Assembly: GCA_022225965.2 (NCBI GenBank)
Contig: JAKJXP020000034.1
Location: 310,001-374,000, forward strand
Source of the DNA: Diatrype stigma
Taxonomy: Eukaryota > Ascomycota > Sordariomycetes > Xylariales > Diatrypaceae
Length of the DNA stretch: 64,000 bases
Reading direction: 5' to 3'
The notes under the pieces were generated by a model. The model was not told where the DNA came from, did not search any database, and worked only from the letters and a program-made list of their open reading frames with translations. Position numbers and translations under genes: made by a program. Below, piece by piece: positions 33,365-44,456 of the stretch (its first letter is position 1; every line of letters starts with the position of its first letter).

Positions 33365-36300
33365 TTATTCGTCCGTCGCCAGCATAGCTCTGGCGGCATT
33401 GCTAATGACGTTGGCCGTCTTGTCGACGAGGGAGCGGGCCAGCGCAAGATCGCCGCCCTCGAGGGCATCCCGGATGGCGGGAAAGTAGGCGGGCTTGTGG
33501 CTAGAGGGCCAGGCCTGGGGTCCGAAGACCATGTGCTTGAACTGGGTGCGGTTCGGTGTCTATATTAAAGATCGGATAGTGTCAGTAATAAATCAAGTAA
33601 GAATGAGATAAATATACAATCATGTGGTCATTGCGCGTATACTCACACCACCAAGGTACTCCAGATCCAGCAAACCCGTCTCGAACAGCGCCATGCGGTC
33701 ATTGTACTGGCAGCGCTGTTTGCCGAGGTTGGAGGGCTCCCAGCCGTTGCTTCGGATGATGCTAGTCTCCCACAACTGCTCCCACTTGTCGAACTCGGCC
33801 GCGACGGATTCGACCGTTTTGGTAGCGTCGCGGATCTTGCTGACGTCTAGGAGTTCCTCCTTCTCATCCCTCTCCTCCTTGTCATCGGCGGAGGTGTCAT
33901 GGGAGGAAGACTTAAATACAGACCCAGCCTTAGACTTCTCCTTGTGATCTTTCTTCTGTTGGTACTCCTCCACCCACATCTCCAGCTCCGCAGCGTAGCG
34001 CTCCAGCTCGAGGGCGTAACTGCCTATGTCGAAGGGCAGGACGGGGCGGTCGGCGAGCTCGAGGACGAGCAGCAGCACGACCTGGGCGAGGGCCGCGTGG
34101 TACGAGAAGTCCGGGTCGCCGACGCGCGCCATCCAGTCGAAGCTGTCGTACGAGCTGTGGGCTGGGAAGCTCTTCCCATCGTCGTCGTCGTAATCGTTGC
34201 TAGCACCATTACCATCGTCATCGCTATCGTCCACAAACTTCAGGTCGAGAGAGCTCGCGCCCGCCAGGTACTGGAAGGGGGCGTAATCGCCGCGGACGTC
34301 GCAGAGGCCGTCGAGCGCCCCGGACCCGGTGACTTCGTCGCCGTCGTCGTCGCGGCCGGCCTGGGCCCACAGCACACCGAGCGACAGCGGCGAGGAGTTG
34401 CCTTCACCACCCTCCCCATTGCCCTCGTTTCCTCCCTCGCTTTGCTCCTGTTGCTGGGGCGGCGCGGGATCCAGCACGCGATCCAACACACGCGCTAGCA
34501 CGCGTCGGAAAACCGGAGACCCGCGCGCGCGAAGCCGGGTCCCCGACACAGCCGCGCCCAGATTGATATAAGCGTACGCGTCATCGTGCAGGCTATCGAC
34601 GTGCTCCTCGACGAACTCGGTAGCGCCGACCAGGTTGTAGGCCGACGCGTCCCAGGAGGCGAACTCGACGGTGCGGAGGGGTCTCCACCCTCTCGCGGCC
34701 AGGTCGCCCAGTACGCGGGCCACCTCGAGCATGATGGCGGTTCCCGAGCCCGGGTCGGCCGCGCCACCGAGCGAGAATGCGTCCCGGTGGCTGCCGATGT
34801 ACACGGTGCGCTCGGCCTGCTCGAGACCCGCCACGCGGCCCCGCACGTTCCACACCGTCTGCAGCTGCTCCTCGTCCTGGTCGTTGCGGAGACGAACGAC
34901 GGGGCCCGACGCGTTGCCCGTCCACCAGCCGCCCACGCTATCACCGCCACCGTCGGCCCCCAAATCAGGCACGCCGCCGCGCCACGCACCGGGGACTCTT
35001 TGACCGAATCCCCGTAGGTGCTGTAGTAGGACCTGTGCGTCACGCGCGGCGAGCGGTAGACTCGGGATGCCTAGCAGACCTTTCGTCTGGTCGAGCGTCA
35101 TGCGCGGCAGGCCTGGCTTGCTCTCCCAGCCGGGCGTCAACACGTCGCCCATGATCCAGGTGCCGAGGCTAACCGAGTCGCGGCGCACGCCGTCGGCCGG
35201 CATATAGCGGCCGTTGGGCGCGACGTCGCCGCGGACGAACCCGTCGTCGGCTGGGTCCGTGTAAATCAGGCAGCCGGCGAACCCGGCCAGCTCGGCTGCC
35301 TTGACTTTGTGCGCGGCGTCATCTCCACTGCCGCTTTTGTCTCCACCGTAATACCGTACGAGCGCGATGGCGCCTGTCCCGTCGATGCCCATGTCCGCCA
35401 GCTTCTGGAAGTCCTCCCGGGAGCCATAGTTGGCGTAGATTAGGGGCCCGCGCACGTCGCCGGTCTTGGAGTGGCCATGAAAGGCCAGGGTGGGGTGGCC
35501 AGCGGCCTCGTCACCGCGGTCCATCTCCTCGAGCTGCGCGCTCCAAATCGCCTTCTGGTCATCGCCATCTCCGGAGAGGATCTCGACGGCGCGGCCGTCG
35601 GCGCGCGGGTAGTTCAGGTAGACCTGGTACTCATCCACAACGACGTCCTCGAGGCCGTCGCGGAGGAAGGTGGCGCGGACGTCATGGGCTAGTGCCCAGT
35701 CGCCCTCGGTACCGGCGACGTGGGCGTAGCTGGTGAAGTGGCGCAGGGTGGCGCGCATCTGGGCCGGGTCGACCATGTGTACGACGTGCTGGCGCACCTG
35801 CTCCGGATCGAACATCTGGCCCCCGATGCGCCGCGACATGCTGGTGAAGACGTCGCTCATGAACAGCAGCCACAGGAAGCCGAGCACCAGCGTCAGCGCC
35901 AGCAGCCGGCCCATGAGCAGGAGCATCGCCGAGCTGCTGATCTGCGTCGTTACCACCGGGTCGCCGCTGCCGCTGCCCCATACTGCTGGCCGCCACTGCC
36001 ACCACCTCCTTCCCCTCTCCCTTCCCTCGTCCCCTGTTCCAGCCGCATTTCCTTCTTCGACGTTGTTGTTGTTAGTGTTCGAGGTGGTGTCGTTCGCACG
36101 CGGTAACCGGACCGTGAGCCGTGGCAGCCGCCACCTCCACCTCCACTGCGGTAACGAGAAGCTTATAGGTTTCCTCCACAGTGACGAGGATCTCGAGCTC
36201 GTCGATCCGTTCATGAGAGGGTCCTCCACCTCCAACTCTTGCATCTCCCGACGCACCTCTTCGTTATCGTGGCCGTCATCGTCATCGTCATCGCTTTCGA

Positions 36301-36583
36301 GCGTCCAATCCGAGTTTTCCCCGTCCGATTCTACGTAGGGCGGGCGGTACCCATCGGGTGGCCGTCGTCCTCCGCCGGCTTGCTGTCGGGGCTGTGAGGT
36401 GTTCAGAAGGGATTGCGCTTCAGTCTCGTGAGCGGATCGCGTGTCTAATGACGGAGATGGTTGCTGCCAGTCGGTGCGCGAAGAGGAGGCTCCCCGGATG
36501 GCCTCATCGTAGCTGGGTATTGGCGGTGCTTCATCTTCCGATGGATCTGCTGGGATGTAATGGGACTTCTCGTCGGACGGCAT
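33365..36583 (-). CDS. Transferrin-receptor/Tre2-like protein, probable inactive M28 peptidase
   Basis: 1,043 residues from exons 36583-33647 and 33559-33365 (donor GTGAGT, acceptor TATAG). A long disordered acidic N-terminal region (1-215) with a Trp/Arg-rich patch precedes one membrane span at about 219-242 (MLLLMGRLLALTLVLGFLWLLF). It is followed by a PA domain (about 365-500), an M28 peptidase-like domain (about 575-850) and a TFR dimerisation domain that ends in exon 2 with NRTQFKHMVFGPQAWP. The type II layout matches glutamate carboxypeptidase II and yeast Tre1/Tre2. His599 (SHRD) and Asp610 are kept and a late AHSSYDS His is present. However, the catalytic Glu-Glu pair of WDAEEFG is WDASAYN (644-650), and the Asp of INADSS is replaced (INLGAAV, 673-679). 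An active zinc enzyme is therefore unlikely. Yeast Tre1/Tre2 act as ubiquitin-ligase adaptors for Bsd2/Rsp5. Here a canonical PPxY is not seen, only PPIPSY and RPPYVES. Confidence 0.88.
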
Positions 36584-38091
36584 CTTGCGGTTCTCGGTTT
36601 AGTTAGGACATGTGTCGTCTTCGACGGAACGCAGGCGGTTTGGAGATGTCGAAAATCACCGAGGCGTTTGTCTGCATTGATGGGTGGGCTGTTCCTGGAG
36701 ATCCGAATGTTGCCGTATTCCTGTGTTCGCGTATCTGTCCACCTGCACTTGGTAAGATAGGCTGGCTTATTGGCTTATTCGTTAGGTATGTAAGTAGGCT
36801 CGGTAGATCCGTTGATAGGCAGGCAGGCTGGTAGGTACGAAGTATGTCGTCGTAGAGAGAAGGCAACGAACGAGTGATTACGAATCCAGGGCGGAGTGGG
36901 TAAAAAGGAGTGACGTGATAAGAATAGCAACTCGAAGAAAGAAGCAGTAAGTAGGAGAGATACGGAAGTAATTCTTCAATGCAAGCGAAAGATATCGATA
37001 GGTTTCATTGGCCTCATCGAAAGAGACAGTCGGGTCAGGTACAGTTCTGTAGGTAACGTCAAAGGTAACGTCGGAGGTAACTTCAAAGGTAACATCAAAT
37101 GGGTTTGATCATCAGCTCTGTAAACATGCGAATCTGGATGACATGAACTAGGACTGCTAGGAGAAGGCACCGAGCAGTGAGACAGTGAGACGTGAGACAG
37201 TGAGACTCGGGTAGCAGCTGGGCACGCTGGGTAGGTACTTGGAGTTTAGGTTATCATCATCTTACAGCGCTGAAGGTTGCGCCGTAGTCCAGGAGGTTTA
37301 GTTGGTTTAGATAGTCCTTAGTGCTTCGAGGTTAGCAGCTTAGGTGCACAAATAGTCGTTATCTTACTGTACCTAGCAGCCTAGGCAGGTTATAGCTGAG
37401 GCAGGCGCAGTTGGAAACTCCTTACGTTCCTGTCCGTCTGTTGGTCCAAAGATCTCGGAACATCGGGCCAGTTGCTGGATGCAGACAAGGGGTCAAGTTT
37501 AGGGTGCTTTAGTGAGGAAGTACGTACTCTGTACACTGTAATTAACCATGGATTACGTACATTAGTCACCCAAGCACTGCCACACTTCGAAGCAACCACT
37601 TAACCCAGGTGGTTGACCACCAACACCACATGCATCCATACATAGTACATACATACATACATACATACGTCCCGGGTACATACATACTCGCTCAATTAAA
37701 AAGGGGTCTGGATAGTTGGTTAAGGGGTCATTAGACTTTGCTTCATAATTGTAATTCGTATAGCATTCGCACTGAATTCATATAGCCTTCATGACTTTCA
37801 CGGATTCCAACCTGCCATCTGCCCCTCCTTTCTCTTCCTATACTACGGTCGATTGAACGTCTCCAGGTACTAACTAGTCTTGGAATCATCATCATCTGTC
37901 GGGATTGAATGGATCGGTATACATATGTACAAAAAAGGGGTACAGGAACTGGAACTGGAACTGCATCATCCATCCGTCCACCACGGGTTCGTTACGTCCA
38001 TCTGCCGCCTACGGCCCTATCAACTTCAATCATTACCCACGCGCTCTCCTTCGACCTGCGCCCGTTGCGCTATATTTCCCCCTTCCTCGAA
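36584..38091. other. Intergenic with a microsatellite
   Basis: Holds the promoter of the Tre2-like gene. A (TACA)n microsatellite lies at 37646-37668, and imperfect GGTAACGTC-type repeats lie at 37050-37100. No gene is supported. Confidence 0.5.
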
Positions 38092-41040
38092 TTACTTTGG
38101 TGGGTTGAGGACAATACCCTCGTACTGTCTTGACGCGATGTTGTCGAGCGTGTGCTTGAAATGTCGCTTGCTACTCTCGATATTCGACGAGTCCTGTTGG
38201 CCAATGTTCGAGTGGATAAGCTCGATGAGGCCATTGATGTACTTGGTTGTTACCTACAACCCGTGTCAGTAAGTCTGTAAATGAATGGCTGAGAGCGAGA
38301 GCAATTAGCCTTACCGATTCGTTGGCCTGGTCAAAGTAGTATACGTATCGATCCAGGATCTCTACAAACAGCTCAACCGATGTCCCCTGTTCCATGCAAG
38401 AGTCCGCCACTCGTAAAGCACGCTGGAGACATTCGAGCACTCTCTTCCCATCCCGGTAGAGCTAGTATATTACGTTAGTCCAATGTTCGCCAGTAAATCA
38501 AACAGAAAACTTACGCCTTCCTCCGATTCCTCCGTGGCAGAAATCGGTGTGGCCCACCAGAGATGACTAGCTAGGTACACTGCCCGGCATTGGTCTGGCT
38601 TCTTCAAAAGCTTGCTGCCGTGTAGCGCACACTTCGTGATAAGCGTGTCGTAGTTTTCCTTATCGAAGTTCCTCGTCTGGTGTAGCGCGCTTGCCACGAC
38701 GCAGACGGCCTGAAACTGTGCTTTCGAGTCCGAAATGGCTTCCTCGTAGACGGTAAATGCTTGTGCAAAAGATTCATATGCGATTTCCTGGAAGCCAACC
38801 TGGTCTGCTACCTGGCCAACAGAGCAGAATAACCGCAGCGCAAGCTCGGCCGCACCCGCCCCATTCACCCTCGCATATAGAGCAGATATCGCAGAGTGCA
38901 TGAATTTGAACAAGGCATTGGATTGCGTTTCCCAGTTGTCAGTGTAGTGTTCGCGAGACTTGAACTTGCGAGCCAGCTTCAATCCAGCAGTAACGAGGGG
39001 TGGGGTAGTAGTGCGGATCCTCTCGTTTCCTTCGGCATATGCCTTGCGGGTCATCTGCAAGAGCCGGAACTGCGTGTCGTTATCTTCTCCGTCGAGGAGA
39101 TGGACAATTCTTGCTAGCCAGCCTTGCTCCTCCAGCGTCTCATCCGTCTCCAGCGCTCTTCGTTGAGGGCCGCCGGGATAGCCGGCAGACGCCTGCGACC
39201 CTTCTTTGATCAATACCTTCAAGACTTCCAGGACATTTTCGAGCTGTGCGGCTGTTGTTATGCGTGTCTGGTTCCGTATCATACTCCTGGCAACTTCCCC
39301 GGCGACAGCCCGTCTGGTTGGGTATGTTTGTGATTGGTACAGCGGGACATATGTTGGTAACGACAGGGCGGTAAAAAGTGAGACGTATCTCTTGACGGGC
39401 GCAAGGAGTAGCGCGAGAAGGCTTTGCTGCGCTGGAGGGGAGTGAAGATCGGGGCTGTTCGCATGCTCTTTCACCTTGTGGTTGGCAAATTCGAGGACTT
39501 GATCGACATAGTCTAGTCGGCCAGGATAAATGTTGAGGGCCAAATTTGTCAAAGATACTAGTAACGCGACCGTATCCTGGATGGGGAGGTGCTGTGCGTT
39601 GACAAGATTGTTGACCTGTTGAAAAAAGACTTCGTACAGCTTGACATCCTCAGGGATGCCGCGCTGCTTCTTGGGTGCTTCTGGCGCTTGATCTTCCTCT
39701 CCGGCAACTGCCGTAGTTTCCGTTTCAGCAATCGACGGAGCAGCCTCGGCCTCGGCAGCAGCGTCGTTACTAGGGGCCGTCTCTGCACTCTCGCCATCGG
39801 ATTGTTCCCCATTTGCATCCGTCGATGGTGCTGCTGCATCTGGTTTCGATTCTTGCTGTTCCTTGCCCAGCCGGACTCTTTCCAACAATTCGGCTAGAGC
39901 ATCCTGTTCCAGTTTGGCCCTATCTTGTGACTCCCCTTCTTGAGCTTCCCTTTCTGCGTAGGCGGAAAGTCTGTCCATTAACCCAATGACGATTGCCTTC
40001 ACATTAACGTGGGGGTTGAGTCTGGATACGGCGGCGAGGAACTGATCTAAGGTGTGGAGGTGGAACTCGTCGGGGAAGACCTGCGTGATGATCTCGAGAA
40101 GATACTCTTGCGCCAAGACGTCTCGACACTGCACTACCTGTTCGAGTAGAGGCGCCAGAATTACGTCCTTGTACGCATCCAGATCCACCAATTGGCTCAG
40201 GCGGACGATGTTGCTGCCGACTAGGAGTTGCAGTTCCTTGCGCTCCTTGGTCCGCTGCTCCCGTTCTCTCGAGTGGCCTTGGTGTTGCAGCCGTACCCAA
40301 AGCTTGTTCATTTCGACGAAATTGGTGAGGATGAAGTTAATGGAATCTTGCAAGTTCCCCTCAGGACCATCACCGTGGCCAGCAGGTAGGTAGTCTCTTG
40401 CCTGGCCGGACAAGTAGTAACGCAGAAACAGTCCCCGGATTGGATGTTGGACACCGCGGCTCATATCCATCATGTCTTTCATGAGTTCCTTCACCGGCGC
40501 GTCAGGTATGGACATGTATGCGGTTCCGACGGTAATCATGAGATACAGCCGAGGAATGATGTTTCCGGCATATTGAACGAGCTCGTACAGGTCGGCGAGG
40601 TGGTTGTGAGGATGGTTTTCCCTGAGATGCACTGACAGGTAGCGTAGGGCATCGAAGACGGCCATATATAGTTCGTAATATTGTTTCGGGCCCAGGCTGC
40701 TCGTACGGAGCTCTGAGACCAACGTTGAGCTAGACGATGCATGGTATGCTGTTAGATATCATGTGGCTCAAGAACGACAAAGCAAGCAAGAAAGCAAGCA
40801 AGAAAGCAAGCAAGCAGCGGTCGCGGCACCTATATCTCGCGCATGAGGGGGGATGGGGGTTGGGTAGAGGAGACTCGGCCGGGAGGTCGAGGAAGTGACC
40901 TACCAACACTTAAGAGCATCCATAAGCTTTCCGGGAGTATCGAGGCACTTGCGCATAAGCGCAGTCTGCTGGCGCACGGCGATCAAGGCATCTTCCAGCA
41001 ATCTCGCCTGGTCTTCGGGCGGACTTGGGGGGGTCGACAT
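38092..41040 (-). CDS. VPS35: Retromer subunit VPS35
   Basis: 886 residues from four exons: 41040-40904, 40729-38515, 38461-38315 and 38253-38092. All splices are canonical and keep the frame. VPS35 is the large alpha-solenoid of the retromer, which returns cargo such as Vps10 from endosomes to the Golgi. The N-terminus has MDALKCCSTLVSELRTSSLGPKQYYE and the PRLYLM motif (about 105-110) that contacts VPS26. The C-terminus has LYRDGKRVLECLQRALRVAD and SVTTKYINGLIELIHSNI, the typical VPS29-binding end. An acidic Ala/Glu/Ser-rich insert lies at about 338-398, where it is also variable in other fungi. Intron 1 contains an (AAGC)n repeat at about 40780-40815. The start at 41040 (MSTPPSPP) is the first in-frame ATG. 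Confidence 0.95.
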
Positions 41041-41453
41041 GATTGGCGAATTCGGGAAAGGCGCGCAGAACCGAGATTCGGCTTCGGTGTGGTATTCGAG
41101 GTTGTTATTCTACGGACAAGCAGCAGCAAACAAGGCAAAGTCACGACGCTGTAGGGGACATGAGTCCGACGATTCGTTGCGATCCAATCCGATTCGGTTC
41201 GATCGGAGCCACGTCGCGCGAGGGAATGGGCGAGTGGGTGAGTAAGTGGGTGGCGTATGAAGACGGGCGGAGGTGATCGATGTTGGTTGGCGATGGCAGA
41301 GAAATTGTTGTTGCCTGTTCGTTCGTTGTCACTGGACCTTAAACTTGCCTTATCAACATTAGGTATGTGTGGCAGAGTACGGGTATGTAGGTATGTATTG
41401 TACGTAGTAGTTGTTTAGCTACAACAGTAGGTAGTGCAGTGAGGTGTAGGTAC
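41041..41453. other. Promoter of VPS35 and flank of the transposon
   Basis: No gene. Rich in TAGGTA-type motifs near 41380-41460, where the transposon's target duplication GTAGGTAG also lies. Confidence 0.45.
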
Positions 41454-41461
41454 GTAGGTAG
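41454..41461 (+). repeat. Target-site duplication (left), GTAGGTAG
   Basis: Identical to 42828-42835 just outside the right inverted repeat. An 8-bp duplication fits hAT- or Mutator-like transposition. GTAGGTA is frequent in this window, so part of the match could be chance. Confidence 0.7.
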
Positions 41462-41507
41462 GAGAATTACTATTGGGGCAGTTGCAATTTTCCTCTGGGG
41501 GCAGTTG
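41462..41507 (+). repeat. Left terminal inverted repeat
   Basis: Begins GAGAATTACTATTGGGGCAG and ends GGGGGCAGTTG. It is an exact reverse complement of 42782-42827 over 46 bases, after which the two sides differ (ACCCAC against CCCACC). Confidence 0.92.
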
Positions 41508-41878
41508 ACCCACTCTGACAGCTGGTGGCTGGGCTGTCCGAATACACTAATTCCCACTAGTATCGCAAATGCTAGAACACCCAGTTTCCCACCTAAATCA
41601 ACAGCTTCCTGCATACAACAGCTTAGTTTTCGATAGTAGGCTTCGACACAACAACAATAACCTATCAGGTTTTATCAACGTACAATTGATTCCACTTCCT
41701 CCTTCCCATTTCCACTCCTACAATTGCGGCTTCACTCCTGCAACTTCGGCTTCGCCGCAACAACCGATGGATTCATCCCGCTCGCTGCCGCTTCCACCGG
41801 AAGGCGGCCCGAATGGCGGCCCGCCTTGTGAGAAGGTTGAAGACCTGATGGAATCCCTGAACACCTTCGCCAAATCTC

Positions 41879-42499
41879 ACGGCTACTACCACTCTGCCAC
41901 AGTTCCTTCGAGGGGTCACTGAACACCGGCGACGAGAGCTTCACCCTACACTTCGCCGCGAGCCCTCACAATGGGAAGAGGTCATCAACCTCGATTCGGA
42001 TGACGATGATCCCGCCCCCACACAAAGCAGCACCCAACGCGGCACCCAACGCGGCCGTGCCAGCGCCCCCCGTGCCCGCGGTGCCCCCGTTGCCCGTGCC
42101 CGCGGTGCCCCCGTTGCCCGTGCCCGCGGTGCCCCCGTTGCCCGTGCCCGCGGTGCCCGCGGTGCCAGGGGAGGGAGGGGAGGAAGGGGAGGAACAACAG
42201 GTCCGCCTGCGCCTACACCTAGACCTACACCTACGATGACTTCTGCGGCTACGGGCACCGCCATTTCGGAAGCCCTTCAGGGGCTCCTACGTAGCCAGCA
42301 GGCGTTGCGTGCTGCGGCACCTATATTCACTCCCGTACCGCCGGCACCCTCCAAGGCACACCGGGCCAGGCCCGAACTAAGTGCTGAAGATCGGGCTGCA
42401 ATGGAGCTTGAAGAATGGCACGATATTAACGATTTGGCACTGCAAAGTACGACGGTCGATTTAACGGGCGATACAGTTGATCTCACTGGAGATGACTAA
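41879..42499 (+). CDS. Open frame in the transposon: acidic/Arg-rich protein piece with SUMO-binding-like motifs
   Basis: An open frame of about 207 codons, with the only ATG in frame at 42236 (an 87-residue product) and no start for the upstream part. The upstream part gives EEVINLDSDDDD and then a 24-bp tandem repeat that encodes Arg/Ala/Gly/Pro-rich units. The downstream part ends TVDLTGDTVDLTGDD. Both VINLDSDDDD and VDLTGD resemble SUMO-interacting motifs, a hydrophobic Val/Ile-rich core next to acidic residues. I infer this is the tail of an internally deleted transposase. Whether an intact protein is made is unknown. Confidence 0.45.
   Translation, partial: TATTTLPQFLRGVTEHRRRELHPTLRREPSQWEEVINLDSDDDDPAPTQSSTQRGTQRGRASAPRARGAPVARARGAPVARARGAPVARARGARGARGGRGGRGGTTGPPAPTPRPTPTMTSAATGTAISEALQGLLRSQQALRAAAPIFTPVPPAPSKAHRARPELSAEDRAAMELEEWHDINDLALQSTTVDLTGDTVDLTGDD
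42069..42160 (+). repeat. 24-bp tandem repeat
   Basis: At least three copies of a unit that starts CCCGCGGTGCCCCCGTTGCC, followed by partial copies. It lies within the transposon's coding piece and makes Arg/Ala/Gly/Pro-rich repeats in frame. Confidence 0.85.
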
Positions 42500-42781
42500 G
42501 GCCCCTTGTTGCGGAAGATGACTAAGGATTTCCGTTGTAGAAGATGACTAAGGCTATAGGGGTTGGAGGTCTATTGTTGTATTATATAATAATTTCCTAG
42601 CTAATTCCAGTTTTCGGTTTTGCATTGGCCTTGTGTCAGTGCTATAGTAATATACAGAACCTACGATATGACGATGTAGTCCCGAATGGGTGGTTTTAGG
42701 TGTGATATTAGTGGTTTTAGTAAGTGGCTGCATAGGTAGGCCCTAGTCTTTTACTGTGGGTCCGACAGTTGGCAAGGTGGG

Positions 42782-42827
42782 CAACTGCCCCCAGAGGAAA
42801 ATTGCAACTGCCCCAATAGTAATTCTC
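42782..42827 (-). repeat. Right terminal inverted repeat
   Basis: Perfect 46-bp reverse complement of 41462-41507. Confidence 0.92.
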
Positions 42828-42835
42828 GTAGGTAG
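42828..42835 (+). repeat. Target-site duplication (right), GTAGGTAG
   Basis: Same 8 bases as 41454-41461. Confidence 0.7.
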
Positions 42836-43484
42836 GGATGTGGGATGGCGGGATGGGCGCAGTCGTCGGTCCTGAGTCCAGCGAACATCCAACGATCGGT
42901 TGGGGTCATAGCTCCTGGAGTTAGTGGTTGCAGTCACTCACTCAATTGACTTCGATTGGCTTTACCTACGTTACCTAGGCGCTTCAGGGACGTGCTCACT
43001 AGCCACACTACTTAAGTACCGACATACCTACATGTAGTAAGTACGGACTTGAGCCACATCGACAGCTTGACATAACTAGTAACATTACAACGTCATCTCC
43101 AGCTTCATATACCTGTCAAGGTATTCTCATATTACTACTCCCGGGTCTTCATTTAAATTCGTCCCCGATTACGATTTCTACATTCCAAGTCCGAGCGACA
43201 TGGTTCCAGCATTCTTCAATTCTTGAATATTTCTGTATGTGAGCGTCTCCGGGGAATTTGCACAATGGTGGGTTACCGGTATTGTGCCGTCGGCGCAACC
43301 TTCGGGGACGGGACGAGGACGTACGCAGCCGCAACACCGCCTTGGTCTTCTTCAACATGTCGACTTGACATTGAGTCATGTGGCAAAGGGCTTTCAGAAT
43401 GCTTCATTGTCATATTTATCTAGACAGTGTAATTCGTAGAGTTAAGAGATTTCTAAACCCTCCCTTACAGCTCCGTCAGACTCA
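42836..43484. other. Intergenic, nothing seen
   Basis: Between the transposon and the 3' end of the SDR gene. Small open frames at 43149-43439 lack motifs. Confidence 0.4.
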
Positions 43485-44456
43485 TTATTTGGCCAATGTG
43501 TCAAGTCCAGTTCCCATAACAGCTCCAGCGTCCTACTTTCGATTAGCACGCCCAAGATGAGGAAAGCAGTTTAACGTACCATGGCTGATTGCGGTACTGC
43601 AGTTGCTGTCGTGCTCATCTTGACACCATCAGCATTGTTGCCACACCAGAAGCGACCGGTAGTGCGTTTTGTAATCTCATCCACAACTGCCGTAGCGTAC
43701 TCCATTGTGTCCATTCTAGGCATTCCATCGTTCCCTTGGGCCCTGCCAGCAATGGTGCTTTCAATACTCTTGTATAGTGACTGTTCTGGGAGCTGGAAGT
43801 CGCCAAAGTACGTCTGACCCTTGGTTTTGACCCCTCCGGTAACAACCTCAAGCACGCCAACACCGAAGGGGGCCAGCTCAAGTCGCAGAGTCTCGGCCAC
43901 AATCTCTATGGACCTCTTCGATGCCGAATATGTTCCTACAAGCTTTGTGTCAGATATCGGCCAACTCAAATGGCCGTGGTGAAAGGTGATCAAGGCAGTA
44001 GTGACAAAGGCACTTACCCATGTATGGTATGTTAAGGTACCCAGAGATTGAGGTAATGTACACCGCCATGCCTTTGGCCTTGATGAGCAAGGGGGCAAAT
44101 GCTTTGGTGAGAGCAATTGGAGCTATGAAGTTGATCTCAAAGAGGTTTTTGACCGTCTCCAGGTCCTCGTCTAGGATAGGCATAAAATGGTTGCGTCCTG
44201 CATTGCTGATGAAATAGTTCAAGGTGCCACCTGTCTGCTTGGCAACTGCTTCAGCAGCAGCCTCAATATCGACCGACTTGACGACATCGAGTGTGAGCAG
44301 TGTGATGTTCGGAAGGCCTTTGAGATCAGACATTTTGGAGGGGTCGCGAGCTGTTGCGAAGACGTGGAATCCACGCTGTTGGAGAACAAGAGCCAATGCA
44401 GAGCCAATACCGCCATTGCTGCAGCCTGTAATCAGGACAGTCTCTGCGGATGCCAT
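43485..44456 (-). CDS. Short-chain dehydrogenase/reductase, AYR1 (1-acyl-DHAP reductase)-like
   Basis: 280 residues from exons 44456-44018, 43935-43580 and 43532-43485. The first intron has donor GTAAGT. The last has donor GTACGT, a GCTAATC branch point and acceptor AAGTAG, and adds a 15-residue C-terminus that ends GTGLDTLAK, typical of the family. The Rossmann nucleotide site is TGCSNGGIG (10-18), the NAG motif is present, and the catalytic Ser lies in TSISGYLN with YSASK at 149-153. The classical SDR fold and the ETLRLELAPFGV block resemble yeast Ayr1, an NADPH-dependent 1-acyldihydroxyacetone-phosphate reductase/lipase at lipid droplets and the ER. The exact substrate is an inference. There is no strong membrane anchor. 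Confidence 0.85.

Larger units (their letters stand above)
41462..42827 (+). mobile_element. DNA transposon with 46-bp TIRs, probable internally deleted Mutator-like element
   Basis: 1,366 bp between perfect 46-bp terminal inverted repeats (41462-41507 and 42782-42827) with an 8-bp target duplication GTAGGTAG. Each TIR has two direct copies of GGGGCAGTTG 24 bases apart, plausible transposase-binding sites. The interior has two coding pieces: at 41767-41922 a frame with VEDLMESLNTFAKSHGY, which resembles the N-terminus of fungal Mutator/FAR1-like transposases (VNAFAADHGF and similar), and at about 41879-42499 an open frame reading REPSQWEEVINLDSDDDD, then a repetitive Arg/Ala/Gly/Pro region, then WHDINDLALQ and VDLTGDTVDLTGDD. 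The latter resembles transposase tails. The catalytic core (DDE/MULE domain, SWIM zinc finger) is absent. It is not RIP-damaged, so it is young or low-copy. Confidence 0.78.

Noticed and set aside
37646..37668. (TACA)n run as a possible CRISPR-like or regulatory array
   Set aside because: A simple microsatellite without spacers.
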